A stretch of 64,000 nt of DNA from Halioxenophilus sp033283405 (GCF_033283405.1 NZ_JAWMQR010000002.1:713946-777945); one strand, 5' to 3'. Shown: positions 35,713 to 44,680, numbered from the stretch's first letter. Made by a program: numbers and translations. The notes: generated by a model not told the origin, from the sequence alone.

Positions 35713-36741
35713 CTAAATATTATTTTCAGCGGCGATCCGGCGTTCAATAATACGTCGCGCCTGTACCCCACCGGCGTCGATATCCAGCTTCAGCAGCCGC
35801 CGCTTAGGATGCTCGGCCAGGTTTCGCTGCTGTTGCTCGAGCATGGCCAGATCCTCGGCGAAAATTTTACCCTGCCCCTCGCGAATGCTCGCCGTAAGCT
35901 CGGCATCGCCCGGTTTAAAATTGCGCGCCATGCCCCAGAAGTACCAGATGCTGTTTTCGGTTTCCGGGGTAATAAAGTCGACCACAATGCTACTCGCTTT
36001 GTGCTCAGCCGGGGCGTGGTAACCACCGTGGCCGGCGTGCGCCACCCCCACCTCAATTAACACGTGGCTGGGCGGGGTGAAATGACAAATTTGCCAACGA
36101 TCAACGGTTACATCCACTGCCAGGCCATTGGCGGCAAGCGCCATCTGCCAGAAAGGCGGCGGCAAAACTCCCGCCATAGAGCGACTGGTGATCACATGGT
36201 CGCCGTCCACCTGCGTGTTCACCGGCGCCTCATCGATCTCCTTCTGGCCAATGCTACCGGCGTGCACGTAGGTCTCGTGCGTGAGATCCATCAGGTTATC
36301 AATCATCAAGCGATAGTCACAGTGAATGTGGTACAGGCCACCGCCGTAGGCCCAGTCATCGCTTTCCGCCCAAGGCAACGCCGGCAGTTTTTTTTCATCG
36401 GCAAGCTCCGCTTGCCCAGGCCACAACCAAATAAACCCGTAACGCTCAATAACCGGGAAACGACGAATGGCCGGAAAGCGCTCCACCCGCTGCTTGGGCA
36501 TAGAGTGGGTAACGCCATCGCTGCCCATACACAAACCGTGATAGCCACACACCAGCCTGCCATCCTCCACATAGCCTAACGACAAGGGCGCGCCGCGATG
36601 GGGGCAAAAATCCTCCAGAGCAGAGACACCATCCGCCCCGCGAAACAGCACCACCCGCTCACCGCATATCTGCCGGCCAAGGGGTTGATTGGTTAGCTCA
36701 TCGCTGCTGGCAGCAACGTACCACTCGTTTTTACAAAACAT
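35713..36741 (-). CDS. vanA: Vanillate O-demethylase oxygenase-like Rieske protein
   Basis: Rieske non-heme iron oxygenase of 342 aa. The [2Fe-2S] motif is CPHRGAPLSLG ... CGYHGLCM (residues about 46-70), and the mononuclear iron site is the DLTHETYVH segment near residue 153 with a later Asp. Length and the N-terminal KNEWYVAASSDEL match VanA, which with reductase VanB converts vanillate to protocatechuate and formaldehyde. No vanB or other ferredoxin reductase gene is adjacent. Syringate or 3-O-methylgallate are possible alternative substrates. Confidence 0.85.
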   Translation of the reverse strand: MFCKNEWYVAASSDELTNQPLGRQICGERVVLFRGADGVSALEDFCPHRGAPLSLGYVEDGRLVCGYHGLCMGSDGVTHSMPKQRVERFPAIRRFPVIERYGFIWLWPGQAELADEKKLPALPWAESDDWAYGGGLYHIHCDYRLMIDNLMDLTHETYVHAGSIGQKEIDEAPVNTQVDGDHVITSRSMAGVLPPPFWQMALAANGLAVDVTVDRWQICHFTPPSHVLIEVGVAHAGHGGYHAPAEHKASSIVVDFITPETENSIWYFWGMARNFKPGDAELTASIREGQGKIFAEDLAMLEQQQRNLAEHPKRRLLKLDIDAGGVQARRIIERRIAAENNI

Positions 36742-36864
36742 AACGCAACCTAATTATTATTTTTCCAGGCTGTGGAGCTTCGCTTGGCCTGGCCAGCAAG
36801 TTGCGAAGCAGTCTATTTAGTGAGGAAAACGGCATAATTCCAAAGGAGTTTATGCCGTAACCCC

Positions 36865-37806
36865 TCAACCCAGTTGCTCTTCCAACTGCGCCAACACCTG
36901 GTAACAGGGCAACACCTTGGCCACACTGGAGTTGGGCTCGCGCCCCTCAGCGATGGCAGCAAAGAACTCGCGGTCCTGCAACTCAATGCCGTTCATGGAG
37001 ACATCCACCTGGGAGACATCCACCGGTTCCTCTTTGCCATTAACCAAGTCATCGTAGCGGGCGATGTAGGTGCCGTTATCGCAGATGTAGCGGAAGAAGG
37101 TACCCAGCGGGCCATCGTTATTAAACGACAGCGACAGGGTACAGATGGCACCGTTGGCCGCTTTCAGTTGGATCGACATATCCAGGGCAATACCCAGCTC
37201 CGGGTGTACGGGCCCTTGAATGGCGTTGGCCTGCACCACCGGCGCTCCGGCCTGGTAGGCAAACAGATCGACGGTATGGGCGGCGTGGTGCCACAGGAGA
37301 TGATCCGTCCAGGAACGCGGCTCACCGGCGGCATTGATATTTTTACGGCGGAAGAAATAGGTCTGCACATCCATCTGTTGCAGATTCAACTCACCGGCCG
37401 CCAAGCGCTTGTGCAGCCACTGGTGCGAGGGGTTAAAGCGGCGGGTGTGGCCCACCATACAGATTTTGCCGGTGGCCTGCTGCTTGGCCAACACCGCTTC
37501 GGAATCGGCCCAGCTGTCGGCCAATGGAATCTCCACCTGTACATGCACGCCCGCCGCCATGCACTGAATCGCCTGAGCGGCGTGCATTTGGGTAGGCGTA
37601 CAGAGAATCGCTGCGTCCACCCCGGGCAGTGCCAGCGCCTCGGAAAGATCGGTACAGACGGTGGCAACGCCATACTCATCCGCTACTTTTTGCGTGGCTT
37701 CCAAGCGGCGACCAACCAGGGCCACCACCTCTACGCCATCGATATTTTTAATGCCGTCCAGGTGTTTTTTACCAAAAGCACCGGCACCAGCCACAATCAC
37801 TTTCAC
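36865..37806 (-). CDS. ligC: 4-Carboxy-2-hydroxymuconate-6-semialdehyde dehydrogenase LigC
   Basis: Gfo/Idh/MocA-fold NADP enzyme of about 313 aa that oxidises the LigAB ring-cleavage product to 2-pyrone-4,6-dicarboxylate. The Rossmann motif is GAGAFGKKHLDG; ILCTPTQMHAAQAI, EIPLADSWAD, VGHTRRFNPSHQ and WTDHLLWHHAAHTVDLF closely match the Sphingobium enzyme as I remember it. I start at GTG 37806, 8 bases after GGAGG; a GTG two codons earlier is too near it. Single gene between vanA and ligB. Confidence 0.95.
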   Translation of the reverse strand: MKVIVAGAGAFGKKHLDGIKNIDGVEVVALVGRRLEATQKVADEYGVATVCTDLSEALALPGVDAAILCTPTQMHAAQAIQCMAAGVHVQVEIPLADSWADSEAVLAKQQATGKICMVGHTRRFNPSHQWLHKRLAAGELNLQQMDVQTYFFRRKNINAAGEPRSWTDHLLWHHAAHTVDLFAYQAGAPVVQANAIQGPVHPELGIALDMSIQLKAANGAICTLSLSFNNDGPLGTFFRYICDNGTYIARYDDLVNGKEEPVDVSQVDVSMNGIELQDREFFAAIAEGREPNSSVAKVLPCYQVLAQLEEQLG

Positions 37807-38018
37807 AATCACTACCTCCCATGTGAATTAGGGAAAATTTATTCGAATTTAACCAGCCCGTCACTTTTTAGGCTTCTGTTTAAATCAACGACTTTTAAGC
37901 ACAGAGAAAATCGATTAAAACCTCAGCAAACTGCAGCGAGGAGTCGCCGCCATTGGCTTTCTTGTGAACATTAAAAAGCCAATGTGAGCCGAAAAAATCC
38001 AGGACGTTTGCACACCGC

Positions 38019-38069
38019 CGCCAGATTTTTTCTGGCGACAGTTTGGATCGATAGGGAATCGATCCAAAC
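38019..38069 (-). terminator. Two adjacent hairpins downstream of ligB
   Basis: GTTTGGATCGAT at 38041-38052 pairs perfectly with ATCGATCCAAAC at 38058-38069 (12-bp stem, 5-base loop). Next to it CGCCAGA/TCTGGCG at 38019-38037 encloses five bases that read as A on the minus strand. They follow the ligB stop by 15 bases and probably end the ligAB transcript, though no canonical T run is present. They could also shield the 3' end from nucleases. Confidence 0.55.
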
Positions 38070-38084
38070 ATTAGGTAAAAAGCG

Positions 38085-38924
38085 CTAACTGTTTTCTAAA
38101 ATCATATGCCCCACCGCCGTATTCGACGCCGGCACATGGTAGAAGCGGTGTTTCTCCACCACCTCGTCATTCATCGCGCCGCGGGCAATCAACCACATCA
38201 CCAGCTCAATACCTTCCGAGCCCGCCAGGCGTACATAATCAATATGCGGCTTTTGCGATAAGGTCTCAGGGTCGGCAATTAACTGCTCGAGAAAATCGAG
38301 GTCAAATTCGCGGTTAATCAAACCGGCACGCGGCCCCTGCAGTTGGTGGCTCATACCACCGGTGCCCCAGATCTGCACGTTGAGATCCTCATCAAAAGAG
38401 TCCACCGCCCGCCGCAGCGCTTTGCCTAGGGCATAGCACCGTTTGCCCGACGGGGGTGGATAAAGCACCACATTCACTGCAATGGGGATCACTAAGCAGG
38501 GCCACTCTTCTGGCTGACCAAACATCAGCGACATAGGCACGGTCAGGCCGTGGTCCAGGTCGATGGTGTTGACTACGGTCAGATCAAACTCATCCTGAAT
38601 CACCGACTGGGCAATGTGCGCAGCCAGGCGTGAGTGGCCCTTAACATTGGGCACCGGTCGGGCACCCCAGCCTTCGTCGGCTGGCTTGAACTCGTCGCCG
38701 GTGGCGATGGCAAAGGTGGGGACAAAGTTGCTGTCGAAGGCGTTAGCGTGGTCGTTATAGACCAGCAAAATCACATCCGGGCGATTCTCTTTAATCCACT
38801 CTTTGGAGTAGTCGTAACCGGCGAATACCGGTTGCCAGTACTCCTGTTCGGTTTTACCCAGGTCGATGGCCGCACCAATGGCCGGCACATGCGAGGTGTA
38901 AACACTTGCGCTAATTTTTGCCAT
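38085..38924 (-). CDS. ligB: Protocatechuate 4,5-dioxygenase beta subunit LigB
   Basis: Catalytic subunit (279 aa) of the extradiol type II dioxygenase that cleaves protocatechuate between C4 and C5. Iron ligands of the family are visible: His12 (YTSHVPAIG), His59 (YNDHANAF) and a Glu in SEGIELVMW near residue 240; the catalytic base His lies in GGMSHQLQGPR near 193. It follows ligA by 9 nt. Together with LigA it forms the alpha2-beta2 enzyme. Confidence 0.96.
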   Translation of the reverse strand: MAKISASVYTSHVPAIGAAIDLGKTEQEYWQPVFAGYDYSKEWIKENRPDVILLVYNDHANAFDSNFVPTFAIATGDEFKPADEGWGARPVPNVKGHSRLAAHIAQSVIQDEFDLTVVNTIDLDHGLTVPMSLMFGQPEEWPCLVIPIAVNVVLYPPPSGKRCYALGKALRRAVDSFDEDLNVQIWGTGGMSHQLQGPRAGLINREFDLDFLEQLIADPETLSQKPHIDYVRLAGSEGIELVMWLIARGAMNDEVVEKHRFYHVPASNTAVGHMILENS

Positions 38925-38933
38925 GCTAAAACC

Positions 38934-39314
38934 CTATTCTTGGTAGAGATTGCCTTCCGGCGAGCGACCGCCGTTGAGCATCATCTGCGCGTACTCTTCT
39001 TGCGTCATGCCGGTCATGGTGGCGGCGGCAAATTGAAAGCTGAGGCCATCGGTGGAAAATATTTTCGCCAGAAAATAGACGTTGCCACCCAGGCTCATCA
39101 TGCGGTTGTAATCGCGATCGAGCACCGCTTGCTTCTGTGCTTCGGTCATCGCCCACTGATCGAGATAGGCGCGCTCATCCGCTTTAAACTGCTCGCGATT
39201 TTCCGCCTTCATCAGCGACATACAGAACTGATTTAAGTGAAAGCCCTGGCGGGCCATATCGGCATCAAAAATAGTGGTGCCGGGAATATCCTGATAGGGT
39301 TTTGCCAAAGACAT
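38934..39314 (-). CDS. ligA: Protocatechuate 4,5-dioxygenase alpha subunit LigA
   Basis: Small helical subunit (126 aa) that covers the LigB active site. Typical elements are YQDIPGTTIFDADMARQGFHLNQF (residues about 7-30, described here by its ends YQDI and LNQF), LNxxxxR at the start of the helical part and GMTQEEYAQMMLNGGRSPEGN at the C-terminus. GAGGAAGGG precedes the ATG. First gene of ligA-ligB. Confidence 0.95.
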   Translation of the reverse strand: MSLAKPYQDIPGTTIFDADMARQGFHLNQFCMSLMKAENREQFKADERAYLDQWAMTEAQKQAVLDRDYNRMMSLGGNVYFLAKIFSTDGLSFQFAAATMTGMTQEEYAQMMLNGGRSPEGNLYQE

Positions 39315-39460
39315 TTGCCCTTCCTCTTTCTGTTATCGTGCGCCTGCCGTTATTGTTTGTATGCAAAACTGCCAACGGCAATAAGATTTGCTCGACGTTA
39401 ATTTCAACTGGCAATTTACGCCGAACTTGCAGCAAAAAAATGTCATTTTCGCTGCCCACC

Positions 39461-39491
39461 CAATAGCAACGACCGACCGTCATTGCTATTG
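39461..39491. promoter_or_regulatory. Inverted repeat upstream of ligA
   Basis: CAATAGCAA at 39461-39469 and TTGCTATTG at 39483-39491 are perfect 9-bp arms around 13 bases, about 150 bases before the ligA start and 59 bases after the ligI stop. It may be the binding site of a dimeric regulator of ligAB; it could also be a ligI terminator stem, but it has no T run. Confidence 0.45.
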
Positions 39492-39549
39492 CCGGAACAG
39501 CCCTGTTCCAGAAGAAGTCTGTTGAAATTCGCCGAATTACAACAACCTG

Positions 39550-40446
39550 CTAGCCCAACTCCGGCCAGTAGAGCCGCATCGGGTTATCGATTAACAATTT
39601 CTTTTGCAGCTCTTCGGTTACGGCAATTTTAGGAATCATATCTACCAGATGACCGTCGTCCGGCATATGGCTTTTCATATTTGGGTGCGGCCAGTCGGTA
39701 CCCCACAACACCCGCTCAGGGAACTGCTCCACCACCGCCCTGGCAAAAGGCACCACATCGTCGTAACCGGGCGGCCCCACCTGTGACAAACGCTCCGGGC
39801 AGCTCACCTTAGACCAGAAGTTTTCATTCTCGCGCAACAGCTTTAAGAAGAGGCCAAACTCCGGCCCATCGACCGGCTTGGTCACATCCGGGCGGCCCAT
39901 ATGGTCGACCACCACGGTGGTGGGCAGCGCAGTGAAAAAGTCGTACAGCTCGGGCAGCTCCTGAGCTTCAAAATAGATAACGATATGCCAACCCAGGGGT
40001 TTGATACGCTCGGCAATGGTGCCCAGCTCGTCAAACGGCAGCGCATCCACCAACCGTTTTACAAAATTAAAACGCACGCCGCGCACACCCGCCGCATGCA
40101 GCGCCTGCAACTCGCTATCGGTAACGCTGCCTTTCACTGTCGCCACACCGCGGGCAAAACCCTGGCTGTGGTGCAGGGCATCGACCAGGGCGCGGTTATC
40201 GGCGCCGTGGCAGGTGGCCTGCACAATCACATTGCGGCTAAAGCCCAGGTGGTCGCGCAGAGCCCAGAGCTGATCTTTGCTGGCGTCGCAGGGGGTGTAC
40301 TTGCGCTCGGGCGCAAAGGGGAACTGGCTGCCCGGGCCAAACACGTGGCAGTGGGCATCCACGGCACCGGCCGGTGGTTTATAACTGGGCAGGCATGGGC
40401 CAACTTTCCAGTGCAGCCAGTCGGCGTCGGGGGTAAATGCGCTCAT
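39550..40446 (-). CDS. ligI: 2-Pyrone-4,6-dicarboxylate hydrolase LigI
   Basis: Amidohydrolase-superfamily lactonase (298 aa) that opens 2-pyrone-4,6-dicarboxylate to 4-oxalomesaconate. Family features: VDAHCHVFGPG near residue 29 (HxH motif), SKDQLWALRDHLG, the conserved VVVDHMGRPD near 180 and the catalytic Asp in VLWGTDWPHPN near 246. Its ATG overlaps the ligJ stop (ATGA), so ligJ and ligI form one unit. Confidence 0.95.
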   Translation of the reverse strand: MSAFTPDADWLHWKVGPCLPSYKPPAGAVDAHCHVFGPGSQFPFAPERKYTPCDASKDQLWALRDHLGFSRNVIVQATCHGADNRALVDALHHSQGFARGVATVKGSVTDSELQALHAAGVRGVRFNFVKRLVDALPFDELGTIAERIKPLGWHIVIYFEAQELPELYDFFTALPTTVVVDHMGRPDVTKPVDGPEFGLFLKLLRENENFWSKVSCPERLSQVGPPGYDDVVPFARAVVEQFPERVLWGTDWPHPNMKSHMPDDGHLVDMIPKIAVTEELQKKLLIDNPMRLYWPELG

Positions 40447-41465
40447 AGGCCCCTCGCTTTAAATAGGGCATCCAAGCGCGGGTAAACCCGGCGGGCGTTG
40501 CCTTCAAACACCTTGTAGCGCTGCTCTTCGGTAAGGTCGAGCGCATCCAGGTAGCGTTTGGTGTCGTCGAAGTAGTAGCCGGTTTCCGGGTCGATACCGC
40601 GCACCGCGCCGACCATCTCCGAGCCAAACAGAATGTTGTCGATATCGATCACTTTAAACAGCAGGTCGATACCCGGCTGATGATAAACGCAGGTATCGAA
40701 GTAGACATTTTTCATCACATGCGTGGCCAGCGGCGGCTGCTTAAGCATATCCGCCAACCCGCGATAACGGCCCCAGTGGTAGGGCACGGCACCGCCACCG
40801 TGGGGAATAATAAAGCGCAAATCGGGGAACTCTTTAAACAGGTTGCCCTGAATAAACTGCATAAAGGCGGTGGTATCGGCGTTGATGTAGTGAGCGCCGG
40901 TCGCGTGAAAGTTGTGATTGCACGAGCCCGATACGTGAATCATCGCCGGCACATCCAACTCCACCATCTTCTCAAAAAAGGGGTACCAGCTCTCGTCGGT
41001 GAGCGGTGCGGCAGTCCAGTGGCCACCGGAAGGGTCCGGGTTAAGGTTGCAACCAACAAAGCCCAGCTCGGTAACGCAGCGTTCCAACTCGGCGATGGAG
41101 TGGCTGATGGGCACACCTGGCGACTGCGGCAGCTGACAGACGCCGATAAAGGTCTCCGGATAGAGATCGACCACCCGCTTGATCAAATTATTGCAGGCGT
41201 AGGTCCACTGCTGGCTCACCTTCTCGTCACCCACATGGTGGGCCATGGCCGAGGCGCGGGGTGAGAAGATGGTCATATCGGCGCCGCGCTCGCGCAGCAG
41301 ACGCAACTGATTCTGCTCGACACTCTCTCGTATCTCATCGTCGCTGATGTTGGGCAGCTCAGGCAGCGCCTGGCCCGCTTTGAAGGCCGCCAATTGCGCC
41401 TCGCGGAACAGCTGATGCGGCTCCGGGGCGGTGGTGTAGTGGCCGTGACAATCGATTATTTTCAT
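40443..41465 (-). CDS. ligJ: 4-Oxalomesaconate hydratase LigJ
   Basis: Amidohydrolase-fold hydratase (340 aa) that adds water to the oxalomesaconate isomer to give 4-carboxy-4-hydroxy-2-oxoadipate. The metal HxH is at the N-terminus (IDCHGHYTT), further metal ligands are expected in MIHVSGSCNHN near residue 176 and IIPHGGGAVPYHWGR near 222, and the C-terminal LFGSEMVGAVRG is typical. I use the second ATG (41465) because GGA lies 6 bases before it; an ATG two codons earlier is in frame. Shared by the protocatechuate and gallate routes. Confidence 0.93.
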   Translation of the reverse strand: MKIIDCHGHYTTAPEPHQLFREAQLAAFKAGQALPELPNISDDEIRESVEQNQLRLLRERGADMTIFSPRASAMAHHVGDEKVSQQWTYACNNLIKRVVDLYPETFIGVCQLPQSPGVPISHSIAELERCVTELGFVGCNLNPDPSGGHWTAAPLTDESWYPFFEKMVELDVPAMIHVSGSCNHNFHATGAHYINADTTAFMQFIQGNLFKEFPDLRFIIPHGGGAVPYHWGRYRGLADMLKQPPLATHVMKNVYFDTCVYHQPGIDLLFKVIDIDNILFGSEMVGAVRGIDPETGYYFDDTKRYLDALDLTEEQRYKVFEGNARRVYPRLDALFKARGL

Positions 41466-41575
41466 GGGCATTCCAATTTATTAATCCAGCATCCAAATAA
41501 ATCTCCTCTTTATTTGAATACGCGCCATTCAATTCCAGCAGAAAGGTGTCAACTCCTTTGAGAGTTACTGGCTTA

Positions 41576-41595
41576 CATTGGCGGGTCAGCCAATG
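41576..41595 (-). terminator. Short hairpin after ligU
   Basis: CATTGGC and GCCAATG form a 7-bp stem with a 6-base loop 28 bases after the ligU stop, in the gap before ligJ. No T run follows, so it may be a weak terminator or transcript-end stem. Confidence 0.4.
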
Positions 41596-41622
41596 ACGGC
41601 AGATCCTTGTGCCGAGTCAATA

Positions 41623-42711
41623 TTATTCAGTGATTTCCGGCACCATCACCTCGCCGCGCATCAGCAGGCGGGCGGTGCGCACCAGCGCCGCGCGGATGAT
41701 TTTCAGGTTGGCCAGCAGGCCGCAGCCTTCCAGGGTAAGGGCGACGGTGAAAAAGCCGGTGGGGTGTTCCACCTGCAGGGTGATATCGCCTTCCGCCACC
41801 TGTCGATCCAACAGCGGGGCGGCTACCGAATCGGGTAGCAGGCAGGCGGTCGCGGCACTCACCGCCCCCAACACACCAATGGCCTCGTGCACCCGGTGCG
41901 GAATAAACGTGCGGGTATTGATGTGGCCACCGCTGACCGGCGGCGATACCAAACACATTTTGGGTACGGTTTTGTTTTTCACATCGCCCAGGTTCATCAT
42001 CGGGCCCGCCTGTAAGCGGATGGACTCGATTCTCGCCTTCAGTTCACTGTTGGCCTCCAGCTCCGCCGGGCTCTCACTACCGGTAATGCCAAAATCGCGG
42101 GCATTCAGCACCACCACCGGCATGCCGTTATCCACGCAGGTAACCGCCACACCATCGATGACATCGATGCAGTTGCCAGTGGGCAGCAGCGAGCCGCAGC
42201 TGGAGCCGGCAATATCGAGAAAATCGAGCACAATGGCGGCGGCGCTACCGGGCACGCCGTCGATGCGGCAGTCGCCCTGATAGTTGACCTGGCCATTGAG
42301 GGTAGAGACATGGGCCACCGCCAGAGCGCCGGTGTTGACCATATGGATACGCACCGCGGTCTCGCCATCGCAGGCCTCGACCAACCCCCGCTCAATGGCG
42401 AAGGGGCCGACACCGGCGAGAATATTGCCGCAGTTCTGGGCATCACTCACCAACGCCTCGGTGACCGACACCTGTAGAAAGAGGTAGTCGACATCGGCTT
42501 CGGGATGCTGGCTCGGCGAGATAATCGCCACTTTACTGGTAAGCGGGTGAGCGCCGCCCACACCGTCAATCTGGCGGGCATCCGGCGAGCCCATGGCGGC
42601 CAGCAGCAGCTGGTCGCGTTCGGTTTCATCCGCTGGCAAGTCCGAGGCTAAAAAGTAGAGCCCCTTGGAGGTGCCACCACGCATCAGCAGAGCGGGAATT
42701 GCGCGTTGCAC
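41623..42711 (-). CDS. ligU: 4-Oxalomesaconate tautomerase/isomerase (PrpF family, LigU/GalD)
   Basis: PrpF-fold isomerase of 362 aa. It starts RAIPALLMRGGTSKGLYFL, the family signature with the catalytic-site MRGGTSKG, has Cys in DAQNCGNILAGV near residue 96 and the C-terminal VEHPTGFF. Known relatives are GalD of Pseudomonas (oxalomesaconate tautomerase) and LigU of Sphingobium (allylic isomerase); sequence alone does not decide between the two reactions. The start is a GTG 3 nt after the ligK stop, so ligK and ligU are co-transcribed. Confidence 0.9.
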   Translation of the reverse strand: MQRAIPALLMRGGTSKGLYFLASDLPADETERDQLLLAAMGSPDARQIDGVGGAHPLTSKVAIISPSQHPEADVDYLFLQVSVTEALVSDAQNCGNILAGVGPFAIERGLVEACDGETAVRIHMVNTGALAVAHVSTLNGQVNYQGDCRIDGVPGSAAAIVLDFLDIAGSSCGSLLPTGNCIDVIDGVAVTCVDNGMPVVVLNARDFGITGSESPAELEANSELKARIESIRLQAGPMMNLGDVKNKTVPKMCLVSPPVSGGHINTRTFIPHRVHEAIGVLGAVSAATACLLPDSVAAPLLDRQVAEGDITLQVEHPTGFFTVALTLEGCGLLANLKIIRAALVRTARLLMRGEVMVPEITE

Positions 42712-42714
42712 TGC

Positions 42715-43404
42715 TTAGATCTCGTCCAGGGTTTTCACGTAGCGCAGCCCTTTTTCGGCCAGGCGCTCACGCATTTTGTAGATGTCGAGCCCCAACTCGC
42801 CGGCGGCAAAGCGCTCGCGCTTGGCGGCTTCGTTGTCTTCGCGCGCCTGCACCTTGGCCCGCACCGCTTCCGCCTCGGTGCGGCGTACCACCACCACACC
42901 GTCGTCGTCGGCCACAATCAGATCACCCGGGTTGATCAACTGCCCGGCACAGACCACCGGCACATTGACGTTGCCCAGTGTCTCTTTCACACAGCCCTGG
43001 GCAAACACCACCTTGCTCCACACGGGGAAATTCATTTCGGTGAGGGTGGCGGTGTCGCGCACGCCGGCATCGATAATCAGGCCAAGCACGCCGCGCGCTT
43101 TCAGGGAGGTGGCGAGCAGGTCGCCGAAGTAGCCATCTTCGCAGGGGCTGGTGGGGGCCACCACCAGCACATCACCCGGGCGGCACTGTTCCACCGCCAC
43201 GTGCAGCATCCAGTTATCACCGGGAGCCACCTCACAGGTAACGGCGGGGCCGGCGATTTTTGCCGGCCGGTAGATGGGGGTCATGTAGGAGGCGAGCAGC
43301 CCCTTGCGCCCCTGGGCTTCGTGTACGGTGGCGACTTCGGCCCCCTGGTAGCTCTCTACCACGGCGGCGGAAACGCGTTCGATATCAGTCACACAAACGG
43401 GCAT
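42715..43404 (-). CDS. ligK: 4-Carboxy-4-hydroxy-2-oxoadipate aldolase LigK
   Basis: RraA-like class II aldolase of 229 aa that cleaves the pathway end product to pyruvate and oxaloacetate. Conserved features: TVHEAQGRKG near residue 28, EDGYFGDLLATSLKARG near 90-106, the Arg and Asp of DAGVRDTATL near 115 that bind substrate and metal, and GDLIVADDDGVVVV near 165. ATG 43404 has CAGGAG 6 bases upstream; a TTG two codons earlier is in frame. Confidence 0.93.
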   Translation of the reverse strand: MPVCVTDIERVSAAVVESYQGAEVATVHEAQGRKGLLASYMTPIYRPAKIAGPAVTCEVAPGDNWMLHVAVEQCRPGDVLVVAPTSPCEDGYFGDLLATSLKARGVLGLIIDAGVRDTATLTEMNFPVWSKVVFAQGCVKETLGNVNVPVVCAGQLINPGDLIVADDDGVVVVRRTEAEAVRAKVQAREDNEAAKRERFAAGELGLDIYKMRERLAEKGLRYVKTLDEI

Positions 43405-43546
43405 GGGCAACTCCTGGCTTATTCTTATGAATATCGATGCAGCCCCGGCAAAGCATTTCGGGGTTGCCTCTCACTGGGTTGCCATTATCAACAAAGGGGC
43501 TGTAATTGACCTGCCCGATTGCTGTAACGGGCTATTAGATTTTTCT

Positions 43547-43613
43547 ATAGGCCTCTAAAGTGGCGAAGAGCATAAGCGCTCCACCCCCCACCCGGCGGGC
43601 ACTAGAGGCCTAT
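43547..43613. promoter_or_regulatory. Long-range inverted repeat between the AraC gene and ligK
   Basis: ATAGGCCTCTA at 43547-43557 and TAGAGGCCTAT at 43603-43613 are perfect 11-bp inverted arms, 45 bases apart. They lie between the AraC-gene stop (43629) and the ligK start (43404). It may be an operator for ligK-ligU, with two palindrome-related half-sites for looping, or a terminator stem of the AraC gene. Confidence 0.45.
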
Positions 43614-43628
43614 GGCCATAGCCGGCAC

Positions 43629-44507
43629 TTAGTGGCTGACCTTAAACTGCTCGCGAAAATTGCTGGGCGCTTCGCCCTCGCGCTTGCGAAAAAAGCGGGT
43701 GAAGTAGGAGGGGTCAGTGAAGCCCAAACGGTAGGCGATCTGCTCAATGGTGCGGGTGGAAAAGATCAGATCCTTTTTCGCCTCCATCAATTTGCGCTCC
43801 TCCAAAACCTCTTTCGGCGCACACTGGCACACCGATTCGCAGGCCGAGCGCAGCTGAAAACTGGTCACGTGCAGACGCTCGGCGTACTCCGGAATTTTCA
43901 GGTTTTCAAACAGGTGCTCTTCGATAAGCGCTTTAAAGGCGTAGACCAACTTCAACTGTTTATCCGACGCCTGACTACCGGCCTGATTACTGCTGCGACT
44001 GACCCGTTGCAAACTGATCAGCAACGACAGCAGCTCCGACTCAACAATAATTTCGTAGTTCTCAGACTGATTTAAAATCTCTTTTTGGATATTACCCAGG
44101 CGGCTGTTGATCACATCGAGGGTCAACTCGGTGCGCGCCAGGGGGATGACTGCAGGCAAACTCATCAGCTGGCTGATCTGCGCTACCCGCGAACTGATCT
44201 GGGCCAGGCAGTACTCCGCCAGAGTGACCACCCAACCATCGGTGCTGAGTTGGTAATCGAAGCCATGAATGGCATCCACGGGAATAATCAGCGCGCAGGG
44301 GCTGTTAAAGTTAAGCGCTTTCTCTCCAACCTGCATCACACCGCGACCGCGCAGCACAAACATCACCTGGGCAAACGCCGGGTGGCTGTGCAGACCTATT
44401 TTCCAGCCACGCTCCTGGCAACGTTTGGAGAGTTGCTCAATATTTAAAAACCAATCCACCGGCCCTTCAGAGCCTTGGCCATAGAGGAGATATTTGGGCA
44501 CACTCAT
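43629..44507 (-). CDS. AraC family transcriptional regulator
   Basis: Regulator of 292 aa with an N-terminal cupin-like sensing region (residues about 30-110, FAQVMFVLRGRGVMQVG) and a C-terminal AraC/XylS double helix-turn-helix (about 195-290): IPEYAERLHVTSFQLRSACE then IAYRLGFTDPSYFTRFFRK. It sits between galA and ligK on the same strand, so it may activate the gallate unit and/or the lower pathway in response to an aromatic acid. Confidence 0.88.
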   Translation of the reverse strand: MSVPKYLLYGQGSEGPVDWFLNIEQLSKRCQERGWKIGLHSHPAFAQVMFVLRGRGVMQVGEKALNFNSPCALIIPVDAIHGFDYQLSTDGWVVTLAEYCLAQISSRVAQISQLMSLPAVIPLARTELTLDVINSRLGNIQKEILNQSENYEIIVESELLSLLISLQRVSRSSNQAGSQASDKQLKLVYAFKALIEEHLFENLKIPEYAERLHVTSFQLRSACESVCQCAPKEVLEERKLMEAKKDLIFSTRTIEQIAYRLGFTDPSYFTRFFRKREGEAPSNFREQFKVSH

Positions 44508-44565
44508 GCCGCGGGTACCTTTATCTTTTTTCTATTAACCTACTATTCAAATAGATCATCCTGAT

Positions 44566-44636
44566 CTATTTGAATGTCGCCCTTAAAATTTGGCGTAGTT
44601 GTGTGAAACTACTGAATTTTAAGGGCTCGCATCGGC
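44566..44636. repeat. 71-bp duplicated stem-loop unit, copy 1
   Basis: Identical to the copy at 44681-44751. The unit contains nested inverted repeats: outer GCCCTTAAAATT/AATTTTAAGGGC and inner GTAGTT/AACTAC, which fold into one long hairpin. It is located downstream of galA and upstream of the AraC gene. It could end galA transcription or be a small repetitive (MITE-like) element. Confidence 0.85.
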
Positions 44637-44680
44637 TACGCCGATGGCGGTACATCCCTGTACCGCACTCGTATCCTGAG

